From: Bacteroidota bacterium
GTDB taxonomy: Bacteria; Bacteroidota; Bacteroidia; Flavobacteriales; Weeksellaceae
Assembly: GCA_023386965.1 (NCBI GenBank)
Contig: JAEWIR010000019.1
Span: 1-64,000 of the forward strand
Length of the DNA: 64,000 nt
Reading direction: 5' to 3'
Shown: positions 25,596-33,554 of the stretch, in pieces
Layout of the letters: the number at the start of each line of letters is the position of its first letter
How positions within the stretch are numbered: the first letter of the stretch is position 1
The notes under the pieces: generated by a model
Told to the model about the DNA's origin: nothing
Seen by the model: only the letters and a program-made list of their open reading frames with translations
The model's database searches: none
Made by a program: the position numbers and the translations under genes

Positions 25596-26252
25596 ATGAA
25601 AGCACTCGTTATAGGAGCCACCGGCGCCACCGGAAAAGACTTATTAAACCAACTGCTGCAGGACAGCGAATTCACGAAAGTGGATGTTTTTGTGAGAAAA
25701 CCCCTCACGCTTCAGCATCCAAAACTTACCGCACACGTTGTCGATTTTGATCAGCCGGAAGATTGGAAAGATCTGGTGAAAGGCGATGTGGCCTTTTCCT
25801 GTATGGGTACCACACTGAAGGACGCCGGAAGCAAAGAGGCACAGCGCAAGGTGGATTTTGATTATCAGCTGGATTTTGCCAAAAGCGCGAAAGCTAACGG
25901 TGTGGACGATTTTATACTCGTGTCTGCCTATGGCGCGAGCCCAAAATCAAAGATTTTTTACTCCAGGATGAAAGGTGAGCTGGAGGAGGAAATAAAAAAG
26001 CTGCATTTCAATAAGCTTACCATCTTCAGTCCAGGTATGCTGGACCGCCGGGATTCGGAACGTACAGGTGAAGTGCTGGGTGGCAAAATCATTAAATTCG
26101 CCAATAAACTGGGCATTCTGGAACAGCAGAAACCTTTGCCGACTTCTGTGCTGGCAAAAGCCATGATCAACGCGGCACGGATAAAATCCAACGGTTATTC
26201 CAAGATTAAACTGGGAAACATTTTCAGTTTTGCAGAAAAAAAGAACGGCTAA
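25596..26252 (+). CDS. NAD(P)-binding Rossmann-fold oxidoreductase (HTATIP2/atypical SDR type)
   Basis: 218 residues beginning with the dinucleotide motif 'MKALVIGATGATGKDLL' (G7-x2-G10-x2-G13). Further features are 'DVAFSCMGTTLKDAGSK', 'DFILVSAYGASPKSKIFYSRMKGELE' with a Y-x3-K-like active-site pattern, and 'TIFSPGMLDRRD'. These match atypical SDR proteins related to HTATIP2/YbjT. The substrate is unknown. Its last codons lie inside the hairpin that ends the convergent glutathione peroxidase gene. Confidence 0.87.
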   Translation: MKALVIGATGATGKDLLNQLLQDSEFTKVDVFVRKPLTLQHPKLTAHVVDFDQPEDWKDLVKGDVAFSCMGTTLKDAGSKEAQRKVDFDYQLDFAKSAKANGVDDFILVSAYGASPKSKIFYSRMKGELEEEIKKLHFNKLTIFSPGMLDRRDSERTGEVLGGKIIKFANKLGILEQQKPLPTSVLAKAMINAARIKSNGYSKIKLGNIFSFAEKKNG

Positions 26253-26262
26253 GTGCCGTTCT
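26236..26262 (-). terminator. Terminator of the glutathione peroxidase gene, overlapping the convergent CDS
   Basis: On the - strand AGAACGGC, a 5-nt loop (ACTTA) and GCCGTTCT are followed by TTTTTTTC. The stop codon of the + strand oxidoreductase gene lies in the loop. Confidence 0.85.
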
Positions 26263-26267
26263 GTATA

Positions 26268-26837
26268 TTATTTAAGGTGCTTTGTTATAGCATCATCGGT
26301 GGGTTTGGTAGTGCTGATGTATGAATCGATCAGCTTACCGTTTTCATCAACAAGAAACTTGGTAAAGTTCCAAAGGATGGTGGTATTCTTTACACCGTTC
26401 AGTTCTTTTTTGGTCAGAAACTGAAACAGCGGTGCGGTATCATCTCCTTTTACAGAAACTTTAGCCGCCATAGGGAAGGTGACCCCGAAGTTTTTCTGAC
26501 AAAAAGCACCGATTTCCTCATTTGTTCCCGGTTCCTGTCCGCCAAAGTTATTGGCCGGGAAACCGATTACGACCAGTTTGTCCTTATAGGTGTTCGCCAG
26601 TTCTTCCAGATCCGCATACTGTGAGGTGAATCCGCATTCTGAAGCGGTGTTCACAATCAGTATTTTCTTTCCTTTATAGTCGGAGAGATTAATCTCTCCG
26701 CCATCCAGGCTTTCCACTTTGTAATCGTATATACTTTTCATAGCATTTGATGTTTCCTGTGACTGTTCCTTTTTCATATTGGTGCAGCTTTGTAAAAATA
26801 CACCTGCAGCGAGAAGGAAGATAAATATTTTTTTCAT
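26268..26837 (-). CDS. Glutathione-peroxidase-family thiol peroxidase, predicted lipoprotein
   Basis: 189 residues. A lipoprotein signal ends at C18 ('GVFLQSC'). The peroxidase domain carries the catalytic set: C68 in 'NTASECGFTSQY', Q101 in 'FPANNFGGQEPG' and W156-N157 in 'WNFTKFL'. C113 could be the resolving cysteine of a thioredoxin-dependent enzyme, so true glutathione use is doubtful. It reduces peroxides; the signal places it on the periplasmic side of the envelope, unlike the usual cytoplasmic BtuE. Single-gene unit with a strong terminator. Confidence 0.92.
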   Translation of the reverse strand: MKKIFIFLLAAGVFLQSCTNMKKEQSQETSNAMKSIYDYKVESLDGGEINLSDYKGKKILIVNTASECGFTSQYADLEELANTYKDKLVVIGFPANNFGGQEPGTNEEIGAFCQKNFGVTFPMAAKVSVKGDDTAPLFQFLTKKELNGVKNTTILWNFTKFLVDENGKLIDSYISTTKPTDDAITKHLK

Positions 26838-26882
26838 ACTGTAAATTTCTGGTCAGAATGGTGATTTAAGATATAATCTGTT

Positions 26883-27545
26883 CTAAAACTTAAAAGTGTT
26901 CTCCGGGAACACCCTGTTGGTTTCAATCTTATTAATAAGAATTACATAATCGCTGTCTTTTTTAGTTGATGAAGATTCTATCCTGAACGGCATCATAAGA
27001 CTGCCAACTTTCTTATAATCGCTGTACACCAGGCTTTCGTCTTTCTTCACTTCCTTAAGCAGCTGGTAATTTTTGGTGTCGAAATAATAAAAACTGTTAT
27101 TTACATTTTTAGTAAGCTGCACTTTGTGACAATACGTGTTACCCACTTTTTCTTTACCCAGATATTTGGCCTCAAAACCTTTGCTTTCCCAGTCTATGAA
27201 ATCATTGTCGAAACTTTCAGCCATATAATTCGGATATTCCTGAAGCTTGTTGTTGGCATAATTCATGGCGTAGCCTTTTTTACCGTCATAACCTTCGATT
27301 GCTGTTTCCTTTTTGCCGATAATAATGGAAGTCTTGGTAAGATTAGGGCGCTGCTGATAGATTTTAATGGGGTACTCGTCATTAATTCCTAGGGTCACCC
27401 TACCCTGCAGCATCACAGTATTCAGCAGCTTCCAGTTGGTCAGTCCACCGCTCATTTCAATGTTCTTGTCAATGATTTCTTTCGCGGTTTGTGCGTTTAT
27501 CATTCCGCACATCATAATCATCAGCACTGCAATTATCTTTCTCAT
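26883..27545 (-). CDS. Outer membrane lipoprotein-sorting-like (LolA-fold) periplasmic protein
   Basis: 220 residues with a signal peptide (1-19, ending 'GMINAQ'). The mature part starts 'TAKEIIDKNIEMSGGLTNW' and follows the LolA/LppX-like pattern, with 'MLQGRVTL', 'YDGKKGYAMN', 'FYYFDTKNYQLLKEVK' and 'YSDYKKVGSLMMPFRIE' as successive strands of a half-barrel. Bacteroidota carry many such paralogues of uncertain client. It lies between kdsB and the peroxidase on the same strand, with gaps of about 37 and 45 bp. Confidence 0.8.
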   Translation of the reverse strand: MRKIIAVLMIMMCGMINAQTAKEIIDKNIEMSGGLTNWKLLNTVMLQGRVTLGINDEYPIKIYQQRPNLTKTSIIIGKKETAIEGYDGKKGYAMNYANNKLQEYPNYMAESFDNDFIDWESKGFEAKYLGKEKVGNTYCHKVQLTKNVNNSFYYFDTKNYQLLKEVKKDESLVYSDYKKVGSLMMPFRIESSSTKKDSDYVILINKIETNRVFPENTFKF

Positions 27546-27582
27546 TCAGTCAATCAAAATTTTATCAAATATATACTATTAT

Positions 27583-28326
27583 TTACAGACCTTTCCGCTG
27601 TGCTTCCAGGATTTGCTTGGCCTTTTCAAGGTCTTCGGGCACGTCTATACCTACGCCCACGAAATCGGTTTCAATCAACCTGATCTTCATGCCATGTTCC
27701 AGGTAACGTATGCACTCTATTTTCTCAGCAGATTCCAGCGGACTCATGGGTAAGCGGGCAAACTGCAGCAGCGCCGACTTCCTGAAGGCATAAACGCCGA
27801 TATGCTTATAATATTCTGTAGCATAATTTTCGTCCCGGGAATATGGAATGACAGAGCGGCTGAAATAGAGCGCAAATCCGGCCAGATCGGTGATCACCTT
27901 TACATTATTGGGGTTTTCAATGTCCTCTTTATCCGAAAGTCTGATCTTAAGAGAGGCCAGTGAAATCTCCTCCTGAGCATCACTTTCAAAAACATTAATA
28001 AGCTGGCTTAAAGGTTCAAGTTTCAGAAAAGGTTCATCTCCCTGCACATTGACAACAATATCACAGTCTATATTCTGTACGGCTTCAGCAATACGGTCAC
28101 TTCCTGTTTCATGCGTTCCGGTCATCACAGCTTTTCCGCCAATTGCGGAAATTTCCTCATAGATAATCTCAGAATCTGTAGCTACGAAGACTTCATTAAA
28201 AAGACCTGTGCTCACCACATTTCTGTAGGTAGTGGCTATCACGGTCTCTTGGCTCAGCAACTGCATCAGTTTTCCGGGAAAGCGGCTGGCCTCGTAGCGG
28301 GCAGGAATTACGGCAATTATATTCAT
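27583..28326 (-). CDS. kdsB: 3-deoxy-manno-octulosonate cytidylyltransferase
   Basis: 247 residues. It activates Kdo with CTP to CMP-Kdo for lipopolysaccharide core synthesis. Signatures: 'IPARYEASRFPGK' at the start, 'EVFVATDSEII', 'MTGTHETGSDRIAEA', 'VNVQGDEPFL', 'HIGVYAFRKSALL' and 'SAEKIECIRYLEHG'. Length is normal for the family (about 245-250). It is the first gene of a possible unit with the LolA-like gene; kdsA is 15 kb away. Confidence 0.96.
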   Translation of the reverse strand: MNIIAVIPARYEASRFPGKLMQLLSQETVIATTYRNVVSTGLFNEVFVATDSEIIYEEISAIGGKAVMTGTHETGSDRIAEAVQNIDCDIVVNVQGDEPFLKLEPLSQLINVFESDAQEEISLASLKIRLSDKEDIENPNNVKVITDLAGFALYFSRSVIPYSRDENYATEYYKHIGVYAFRKSALLQFARLPMSPLESAEKIECIRYLEHGMKIRLIETDFVGVGIDVPEDLEKAKQILEAQRKGL

Positions 28327-28338
28327 TGGGTTGAGGCG

Positions 28339-28366
28339 ATAGGCTGTAAGCTATAGGCTATTAGCC
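28339..28366. repeat. Short imperfect repeat (ATAGGCT) upstream of kdsB
   Basis: ATAGGCT occurs at 28339-28345 and 28353-28359, and GGCTATTAGCC forms a small palindrome at 28356-28366, just before the kdsB start. Confidence 0.5.
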
Positions 28367-28434
28367 TTCGTTGAGTGATTGAATTTATTTTTTTCTCTTA
28401 TCTTAGGAGTAGATATACCAAGTAGTTTCGGCTC

Positions 28435-30153
28435 TTACAACTTGAGATCCGACTTTACCTGCTTGATTTTCTGCTCCAGCTGCTGCAGCTTTGTGTTGAA
28501 TTCAGATTCGGACTCCAAAGAATCTTTTACAGAAACATAAAACTTGATCTTTGGCTCCGTTCCGGAAGGACGCACGCAAACCTTGGTGCCGTCTTCGGTG
28601 TACCAAATGAGTACGTTGGATTTCGGAATATCGTCCATTACCGATTTCTTATCTGTTGCTACAGAAACCATGGACTGCTCCTGGAAATCTTTGATTTCGG
28701 CAACCGGTGAGCCGGCAATTACTTTTGGTGGATTTTCGCGGAAATCACGCATCATATCTACGATTTCCTCGGCACCGGAACGGCCTTTCTTCACTACATT
28801 AATCAAACCTTCATAATACATCCCGATCTCTTTATAGATTTCGATCATGTACTGATACATTGTTTTACCGTTTGCCTTGCACCAGGCAGCGATCTCGCAG
28901 GCCAGCAAAATGGAACCGCAGGAGTCCTTGTCACGCACAAAGTCGCCGGTCATAAAACCAAAGCTTTCCTCGCCGCCGCAAATAAACTTTTCTTTGCCTT
29001 CAAAATCACGGATCATCTTCCCAATCCATTTGAATCCGGTAAGACCTACCTTGCAGTCTACGCCGAATTTTTCAGCAATATCAAAGAATACATCGGAGGT
29101 TACGATGGTGGATCCGATGAATTCCTTACCGGTAATCCTGCCTGCTTTCTGCCACTGGTCTAAAATGTAATACGTAAGGATGGTATTACACTGGTTACCG
29201 TTCAGCAGCTGCATTTCACCTTCCAGGTTGCGTACCGCAATGCCAAGCCTGTCGCCGTCCGGATCGGTACCGATTACAATGTCGCCGTTGGTGATGCGTG
29301 CCAGATCCATGGCCATTTCAAGCGCCGCCGGTTCTTCAGGATTGGGAGATTCTACCGTGGGGAAATTACCGCTGGGGATCATCTGTTCCTTTACGAGGTC
29401 AATTTTAGTAAATCCGGCCTTCTTCAATGCCTGGGGAACTGTTGTATAGGTAGTACCGTGAATGGATGTGAACACTATGTTCAGATTATCATAACCTTTT
29501 TTTTCTTTTTGATAAAGGGAATTTTGGATGCAGGCATCAATATAGACGTCGTCCTGCTCCTCTCCTATCCATTCTATCAGTTCATCATTGCCGGTAAACT
29601 TTATGTCCTCAAACTTCACAGAATAGACTTCCTTAATGATGGCCGCGTCATGAGGCGGAACAATCTGGGCACCGTCATTCCAGTACACTTTGTAACCGTT
29701 ATATTCGGGTGGGTTGTGAGAAGCGGTAAGCACGATTCCGGCGTTGCATTTTTTATCGCGCACGGTGAAAGAAAGTTCAGGTGTCGGGCGGTGTTCTTTA
29801 AAAAGGAGCACCTTGATACCGTTTGCGGTAAGTACATCGGCACATATTTTACCAAATTCTTTAGAATTGTTACGTACGTCGTAGGCAATGGCGACTTTTA
29901 TTTCCTCATCCGGAAACTGACTGTGGAGATAATTGGCAAGTCCCTGGGTGGCCTGGCCAAGTGTGTAACGGTTGAGGCGGTTGGTACCAACGCCCATGAT
30001 GCCACGCATACCACCGGTACCGAATTCGAGTTCGCGGTAAAAGGAGTCTTCCAGTTCGTCGGGATTTCCGGCGATCCACTGTTTAATAATGGATTGGGTA
30101 TCACTGTCAAATGTATCGGTAAGCCAAAGCTGTGCTTTTTCTAATGTAGTCAT
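28435..30153 (-). CDS. Phospho-sugar mutase (phosphoglucomutase/phosphomannomutase family)
   Basis: 572 residues, the length of the large bacterial PGM2-like class. The phosphoserine loop 'TASHNPPEYNG' has its active serine at S145, the metal loop 'DPDGDR' is at 297-302, the sugar-binding loop 'GGEESFG' is at 393-399, and the phosphate-binding loop 'VRPSGTEPKIKFY' lies near the C-terminus. It interconverts hexose 1- and 6-phosphates, feeding polysaccharide and envelope precursors. The start 'MTTLEKAQLWL' fits homologues. Flanking gaps of ~108 and ~130 bp suggest it is transcribed alone. Confidence 0.94.
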   Translation of the reverse strand: MTTLEKAQLWLTDTFDSDTQSIIKQWIAGNPDELEDSFYRELEFGTGGMRGIMGVGTNRLNRYTLGQATQGLANYLHSQFPDEEIKVAIAYDVRNNSKEFGKICADVLTANGIKVLLFKEHRPTPELSFTVRDKKCNAGIVLTASHNPPEYNGYKVYWNDGAQIVPPHDAAIIKEVYSVKFEDIKFTGNDELIEWIGEEQDDVYIDACIQNSLYQKEKKGYDNLNIVFTSIHGTTYTTVPQALKKAGFTKIDLVKEQMIPSGNFPTVESPNPEEPAALEMAMDLARITNGDIVIGTDPDGDRLGIAVRNLEGEMQLLNGNQCNTILTYYILDQWQKAGRITGKEFIGSTIVTSDVFFDIAEKFGVDCKVGLTGFKWIGKMIRDFEGKEKFICGGEESFGFMTGDFVRDKDSCGSILLACEIAAWCKANGKTMYQYMIEIYKEIGMYYEGLINVVKKGRSGAEEIVDMMRDFRENPPKVIAGSPVAEIKDFQEQSMVSVATDKKSVMDDIPKSNVLIWYTEDGTKVCVRPSGTEPKIKFYVSVKDSLESESEFNTKLQQLEQKIKQVKSDLKL

Positions 30154-30283
30154 TGTTTATTTGTGTTTGTTGTTATGAATGATGAGAGTTATTGGTTGGA
30201 AGATAAACTCATGGTTTAAATATTTGACAGGTTCTTCAGACTTCTCTTGTCCTACTCCCATCCTCTATCTTCCCGCTTAGTCC

Positions 30284-30985
30284 TTACTCCAGCACCTTGT
30301 TTTGCACATTTGCTGTTTTGTCAATTTTAAAGGCGCGGATGGGATCGTTATAATAAAGAAATTTGGCTGTATTGCCTATCTTTCCTTTTAGTGAGTCTTT
30401 TACATTTACTTCTGCGTAATTCCCGTTCTTGGAGTCAATATTCAGATTGGTAATCTTCCAGTAAGGTGCGATCAGGTTGGCGGTGTCGGCTATCTTAATA
30501 ACAGCGTCACGTGTTTTTCCCTGAAAATTGGCACGGCTGGTATTAAGAAGGTCAATTTCGGCTCGGCGGGTATTTACAGAGCCGATAAATTTGGCATTAT
30601 CCTTAAGATTTAATCTGAAATTATCCGTCTTAATTTCGCTGGAAAGCGTCATCTCAGCAGAATCCGCGATCGAAATGCTGGCGGGGCTGTACCTGGAATA
30701 GATGTTAATATTGTAGAAGTCTACTCCCTGAGTTTCCCTTTTTTCCTCAATATAAAGGGTTTTATCCTTCACCCTGATCCGCAAATTATCCAAAACGTTC
30801 GGATAGGTTTCCACATTAACAAAATTATTCTGAGAGCGAAGGTAAAAAACCCTGAATTTTCCTTTAAGGTCGAGTTTGGTAAATTCCTCCATCTTAATAT
30901 CACGATTTTCAATATCGCCTTCGGGTTTAATTTTTCCGCAGGATAAAAGGCTAAAAATCAGAATCAGTAAACAACCGTTTTTCAT
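30284..30985 (-). CDS. DUF2807 (GIN domain) lipoprotein
   Basis: 233 residues with a lipoprotein signal (lipid cysteine C16 in 'FSLLSC'). The mature part, from 'FTKLDLKGKFRVFYLRSQ', has the regularly spaced beta-strands of the GIN/putative auto-transporter adhesin head domain, which folds as a right-handed parallel beta-helix ('ISIADSAEMTL', 'LNLKDNAKFIG', 'IDLLNTSRANF', 'IKIADTANLI'). Function is unknown; it is probably a surface or periplasmic lipoprotein. It follows the glycosyltransferase gene by 22 bp and is likely last in the DUF4199-glycosyltransferase-DUF2807 unit. Confidence 0.87.
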   Translation of the reverse strand: MKNGCLLILIFSLLSCGKIKPEGDIENRDIKMEEFTKLDLKGKFRVFYLRSQNNFVNVETYPNVLDNLRIRVKDKTLYIEEKRETQGVDFYNINIYSRYSPASISIADSAEMTLSSEIKTDNFRLNLKDNAKFIGSVNTRRAEIDLLNTSRANFQGKTRDAVIKIADTANLIAPYWKITNLNIDSKNGNYAEVNVKDSLKGKIGNTAKFLYYNDPIRAFKIDKTANVQNKVLE

Positions 30986-31007
30986 ACTTCACATTCGTAT
31001 AGTTACG

Positions 31008-31958
31008 CTAAATTACCTGGTCAATGTGGTAATGCTTATTATCCCGGGTGGTCCGGATAATCATTTCGCCCAGGAAACCTGCAATAAACAGCAGTGACCC
31101 CAGAATCATCATGGTAAGTGCGATGAAGAAAAAAGCATTGTCTGTAAGCAGATGCCCATACACGCCCCGCGATACGTCTATGAGTTTGGAAATGCCAAGC
31201 CACAGTGCCGAAAGAAATCCAATTATGAACATGATGGTTCCTACTGCACCGAAAAAGTGCATAGGTCTGCCACCGAAACGGCTAACGAACCAAAGGGTGA
31301 TCAGATCAAGGAATCCGCGCACGAAACGTTCCGTCCCGAATTTGGAAGTTCCGTAAGGTCTGGCCTGGTGCTGAACTTCTTTCTCGGTGATGCGGCGGAA
31401 GCCTGCGTTGGCTGCCAGTACAGGAATGTAGCGGTGCATATCGCCATAAACATCAATAGATTTTACAACCTGCTTTTTATAGGCTTTAAGTCCGCAGTTA
31501 AAATCATGAAGTTCCACACCTGAAACTTTGCGGGCCGCCGAATTAAAAAGTTTAGAGGGCAGGTTTTTAGTCATCACATTGTCAAATCTTTTCTTTTTCC
31601 AGCCTGAAACGATATCGTAATCCTCTTCTTTCACCATCTGATACAGTTCGGGTATCTCTTCCGGGAAATCCTGAAGGTCCGCATCCATTGTAATAATTAC
31701 ATCGCCGTGAGCCCTTTCGAAGGCGGCATGTAAGGCCTGGGATTTACCGTAATTTCGCGAAAACCGTATGGCATTGATCTGCGGGTGCTGCACTTTAAGG
31801 TTTTCTATGATGCTCCAGGACAGATCGGTACTGCCATCGTCTACAAACCAGACTTCATAGGTCAGATTTGCTCCTCTGCATACTGTATCAATTCTGGAAA
31901 AAAGTTCTTCCAGGGATTCCTCTTCATTTAATAAAGGGATGATGATGGATAAATTCAT
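31008..31958 (-). CDS. Family 2 glycosyltransferase with two C-terminal membrane helices (DPM1/ArnC type)
   Basis: 316 residues. The GT-A domain has 'IIIPLLNEEESLEEL', 'DDGST' at 40-44 and the nucleotide/metal motif 'MDADLQD' at 91-97. Two membrane helices follow (about 233-257 and 270-292), as in polyprenyl-phosphate sugar transferases. It would move a sugar from a nucleotide donor to undecaprenyl phosphate or another lipid at the cytoplasmic face of the inner membrane. It lies in the middle of a three-gene unit after the DUF4199 gene. Confidence 0.9.
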   Translation of the reverse strand: MNLSIIIPLLNEEESLEELFSRIDTVCRGANLTYEVWFVDDGSTDLSWSIIENLKVQHPQINAIRFSRNYGKSQALHAAFERAHGDVIITMDADLQDFPEEIPELYQMVKEEDYDIVSGWKKKRFDNVMTKNLPSKLFNSAARKVSGVELHDFNCGLKAYKKQVVKSIDVYGDMHRYIPVLAANAGFRRITEKEVQHQARPYGTSKFGTERFVRGFLDLITLWFVSRFGGRPMHFFGAVGTIMFIIGFLSALWLGISKLIDVSRGVYGHLLTDNAFFFIALTMMILGSLLFIAGFLGEMIIRTTRDNKHYHIDQVI

Positions 31959-31981
31959 TGATTTGAATAAAATGGAATAAA

Positions 31982-32557
31982 TTATTTTGTAGTTCTGCCG
32001 CGGAAAAATGCTCCGAAAAACAGGGATAAAATTAAGTAAAAAATAAGGATTGCCGCAAAATAGGACGAAAATAGCCTGAAGGTAAGCATGTCCTTGTCCT
32101 TTACACGCTCCGGTTCAAAACTTTGGATGCGCTGGCGGTATTTGATCTCCAGTTCTTCAATATCTTCCTTTTTTGCCAGGACCTGTTTTGCAGATTGATA
32201 TTCTTTGTTCAGTTCAGCTTTCTGCCTTTCCACATACTGATAATTTAAAAGGTCTTTGGCATCGGTATCTATAAAGTTCAGGAACACAAACATAGATACT
32301 ACAGACAGAAAACCTCCCACGAACATAGGCGTAAAGGCTTTGCTGAAGGCCTCCTTGAAAGATATTATACCTTTTGATTTCCAGTAGCTATTTACGGAGA
32401 TATACGCAAATATGCAGTACAGCAAAGGCAGTACGAAGGCATTTACAATAAGACTATTGTTAAAATAATCCACACCGCTTATAAGATAGACGGTGAAGAA
32501 AAGCAGCATCGTGATAACGAAGAGAATGATACCCAGGGTAACAGGATTTTTGGACAT
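31982..32557 (-). CDS. DUF4199 membrane protein
   Basis: 191 residues from ATG 32557 ('MSKNPVTLGIILF'); a longer frame up to 32659 would run through the SRP RNA gene on the other strand and is rejected. There are four hydrophobic segments (about 7-27, 35-55, 77-95 and 160-185), with a charged coiled-coil-like stretch between the last two ('ELNKEYQSAKQVLAKKEDIE'). This is the layout of the Bacteroidota DUF4199 family, function unknown. It leads the unit with the glycosyltransferase, 23 bp downstream. Confidence 0.85.
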   Translation of the reverse strand: MSKNPVTLGIILFVITMLLFFTVYLISGVDYFNNSLIVNAFVLPLLYCIFAYISVNSYWKSKGIISFKEAFSKAFTPMFVGGFLSVVSMFVFLNFIDTDAKDLLNYQYVERQKAELNKEYQSAKQVLAKKEDIEELEIKYRQRIQSFEPERVKDKDMLTFRLFSSYFAAILIFYLILSLFFGAFFRGRTTK

Positions 32558-32572
32558 AAATGAAATTAAAGT

Positions 32573-32601
32573 TTGAAGTTTTATAAATATTTGTATATTT
32601 G
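32573..32601 (+). promoter_or_regulatory. Promoter of the SRP RNA gene
   Basis: TTG at 32573-32575, 18 bp, then TATATTTG at 32594-32601 (exact TAnnTTTG), ending 5 bp before the RNA. Confidence 0.7.
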
Positions 32602-32605
32602 CAGC

Positions 32606-32698
32606 GGCAAGTCCTACACAACCAGCTCCTGTGAATCCTCCAGGGTGGGAACGCAGCAAAGGTAAACGGTTGTAGCGGTGTGATGTAGATCGCTTGCC
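32606..32698 (+). ncRNA. ffs: Signal recognition particle RNA (4.5S-like, small bacterial type)
   Basis: About 93 nt. The ends pair (GGCAAG at 32606-32611 with CTTGCC at 32693-32698). The apical domain holds the conserved SRP core: the 'GTGAATCCTCCAGG' strand, a GGAA tetraloop within 'GGTGGGAACG', and the 'CAGCAAAGGTAA' strand that form the Ffh-binding internal loops. An excellent promoter precedes it, and a T-run follows directly after the last stem base. With Ffh and FtsY it targets nascent membrane proteins. The end coordinates are set by the terminal stem and could shift by a few bases. Confidence 0.9.
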
Positions 32699-32710
32699 AT
32701 TTTTTTATTT
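32699..32710 (+). terminator. T-tract ending the SRP RNA
   Basis: The closing stem of the RNA is followed by ATTTTTTTATTT, which may end transcription using the RNA's own terminal helix. Confidence 0.5.
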
Positions 32711-33391
32711 CCTGATTTCAAGGATTTCGCCAAGTTTCGGCAATACCAACTCCACTCCTTTTTCACTGAATTTTGACTTAGCCAAATCATGGTTTATCTT
32801 GATGGGTTCAAAAGTATCAAAATGACATCCGATTACTTTAGGAGTTTTAATTAATTCTGAGGCTGCAAATGCTGCTTTTTCTGCACACATAGTGTAGTGT
32901 CCGCCAATTGGAAGGATGGCTACATCAATTTTTCCAAAGAATTTAGGCAGGATTTCCATCTCGGCAGAAATGCCAGTGTCACCGGCAAAATAAATTGTGG
33001 TATCTGGTGTTTTCAGCATATAGCCTGCAGGTTCGCCACCATATCTTCCGTCCGGAAATGAACTGGTGTGACTGGCAGGAACCATTGAGATTTCCAGGTC
33101 ATCTATTTTAGTGGTACCGCCAAAGTTCATATCTATAGATTGCGGATGTTCAAAATAAGCGCAGATTTCCGGTTGAGCGATCACCTGTGCTGCCGGGTGG
33201 TGGTACAAAACTTCCTTCACATCGGCGGTATGATCTCCATGGGCATGCGTGATAAGAACATAATCGATGGTCTGAGCTTCGAGGTCAAAACCGGATTCGG
33301 CTTTACCGAAGTTATAGAAAGGATCACTGAGGATGTTTTTGCCGTTATGGGTGAACAGAAAACAGTTCTGCCCAAGGTATTGAATTTTCAT
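32705..33391 (-). CDS. UlaG/YtkL-type metal-dependent hydrolase (metallo-beta-lactamase fold)
   Basis: 228 residues. The metal motif 'THAHGDHTAD' supplies H49, H51, D53 and H54. Further ligands appear in 'SHTSSFPDG', 'YFAGDTG' and 'IGCHFDTFEP'. Length and motif order match the UPF0173/UlaG-like single-domain hydrolases rather than glyoxalase II. The natural substrate is unknown. It converges with the SRP RNA gene, ending a few bases from its T-tract, and lies downstream of menA with a palindrome-rich 160-bp gap. Confidence 0.9.
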   Translation of the reverse strand: MKIQYLGQNCFLFTHNGKNILSDPFYNFGKAESGFDLEAQTIDYVLITHAHGDHTADVKEVLYHHPAAQVIAQPEICAYFEHPQSIDMNFGGTTKIDDLEISMVPASHTSSFPDGRYGGEPAGYMLKTPDTTIYFAGDTGISAEMEILPKFFGKIDVAILPIGGHYTMCAEKAAFAASELIKTPKVIGCHFDTFEPIKINHDLAKSKFSEKGVELVLPKLGEILEIRK

Positions 33392-33451
33392 TTCGATATG
33401 TTTTGTTGGTTGGTTAGTTAAATATAAAATGTATCTTTTTCTGATAAGGTC

Positions 33452-33468
33452 GCGTTCCTACGGAACGC
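33452..33468. repeat. REP-like palindrome
   Basis: GCGTTCC-TAC-GGAACGC, 7-bp perfect stem with a 3-nt loop. Same GTTCC-N3-GGAAC core as at 33494 and 51989. Confidence 0.55.
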
Positions 33469-33493
33469 CCATTTCCGTAACTGCAAAGATACA

Positions 33494-33506
33494 GTTCCTG
33501 TGGAAC
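33494..33506. repeat. REP-like palindrome
   Basis: GTTCC-TGT-GGAAC, 5-bp stem with a 3-nt loop, 25 bp from the preceding palindrome in the menA/hydrolase gap. Confidence 0.5.
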
Positions 33507-33554
33507 AGCCTTTAACGATATCGCCGGCTCCTGCAATTCCACATTTTCTTTCGT

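Noticed and set aside
29458..30144. 228-codon ORF on the plus strand inside the phosphohexomutase gene
   Set aside because: Antisense shadow of a gene whose active-site loops are all intact; its own sequence is low-complexity and unlike any family.
32558..32659. Longer N-terminus for the DUF4199 protein
   Set aside because: This extension would be read from the strand opposite the SRP RNA gene and its promoter; homologues start at the internal Met used here.
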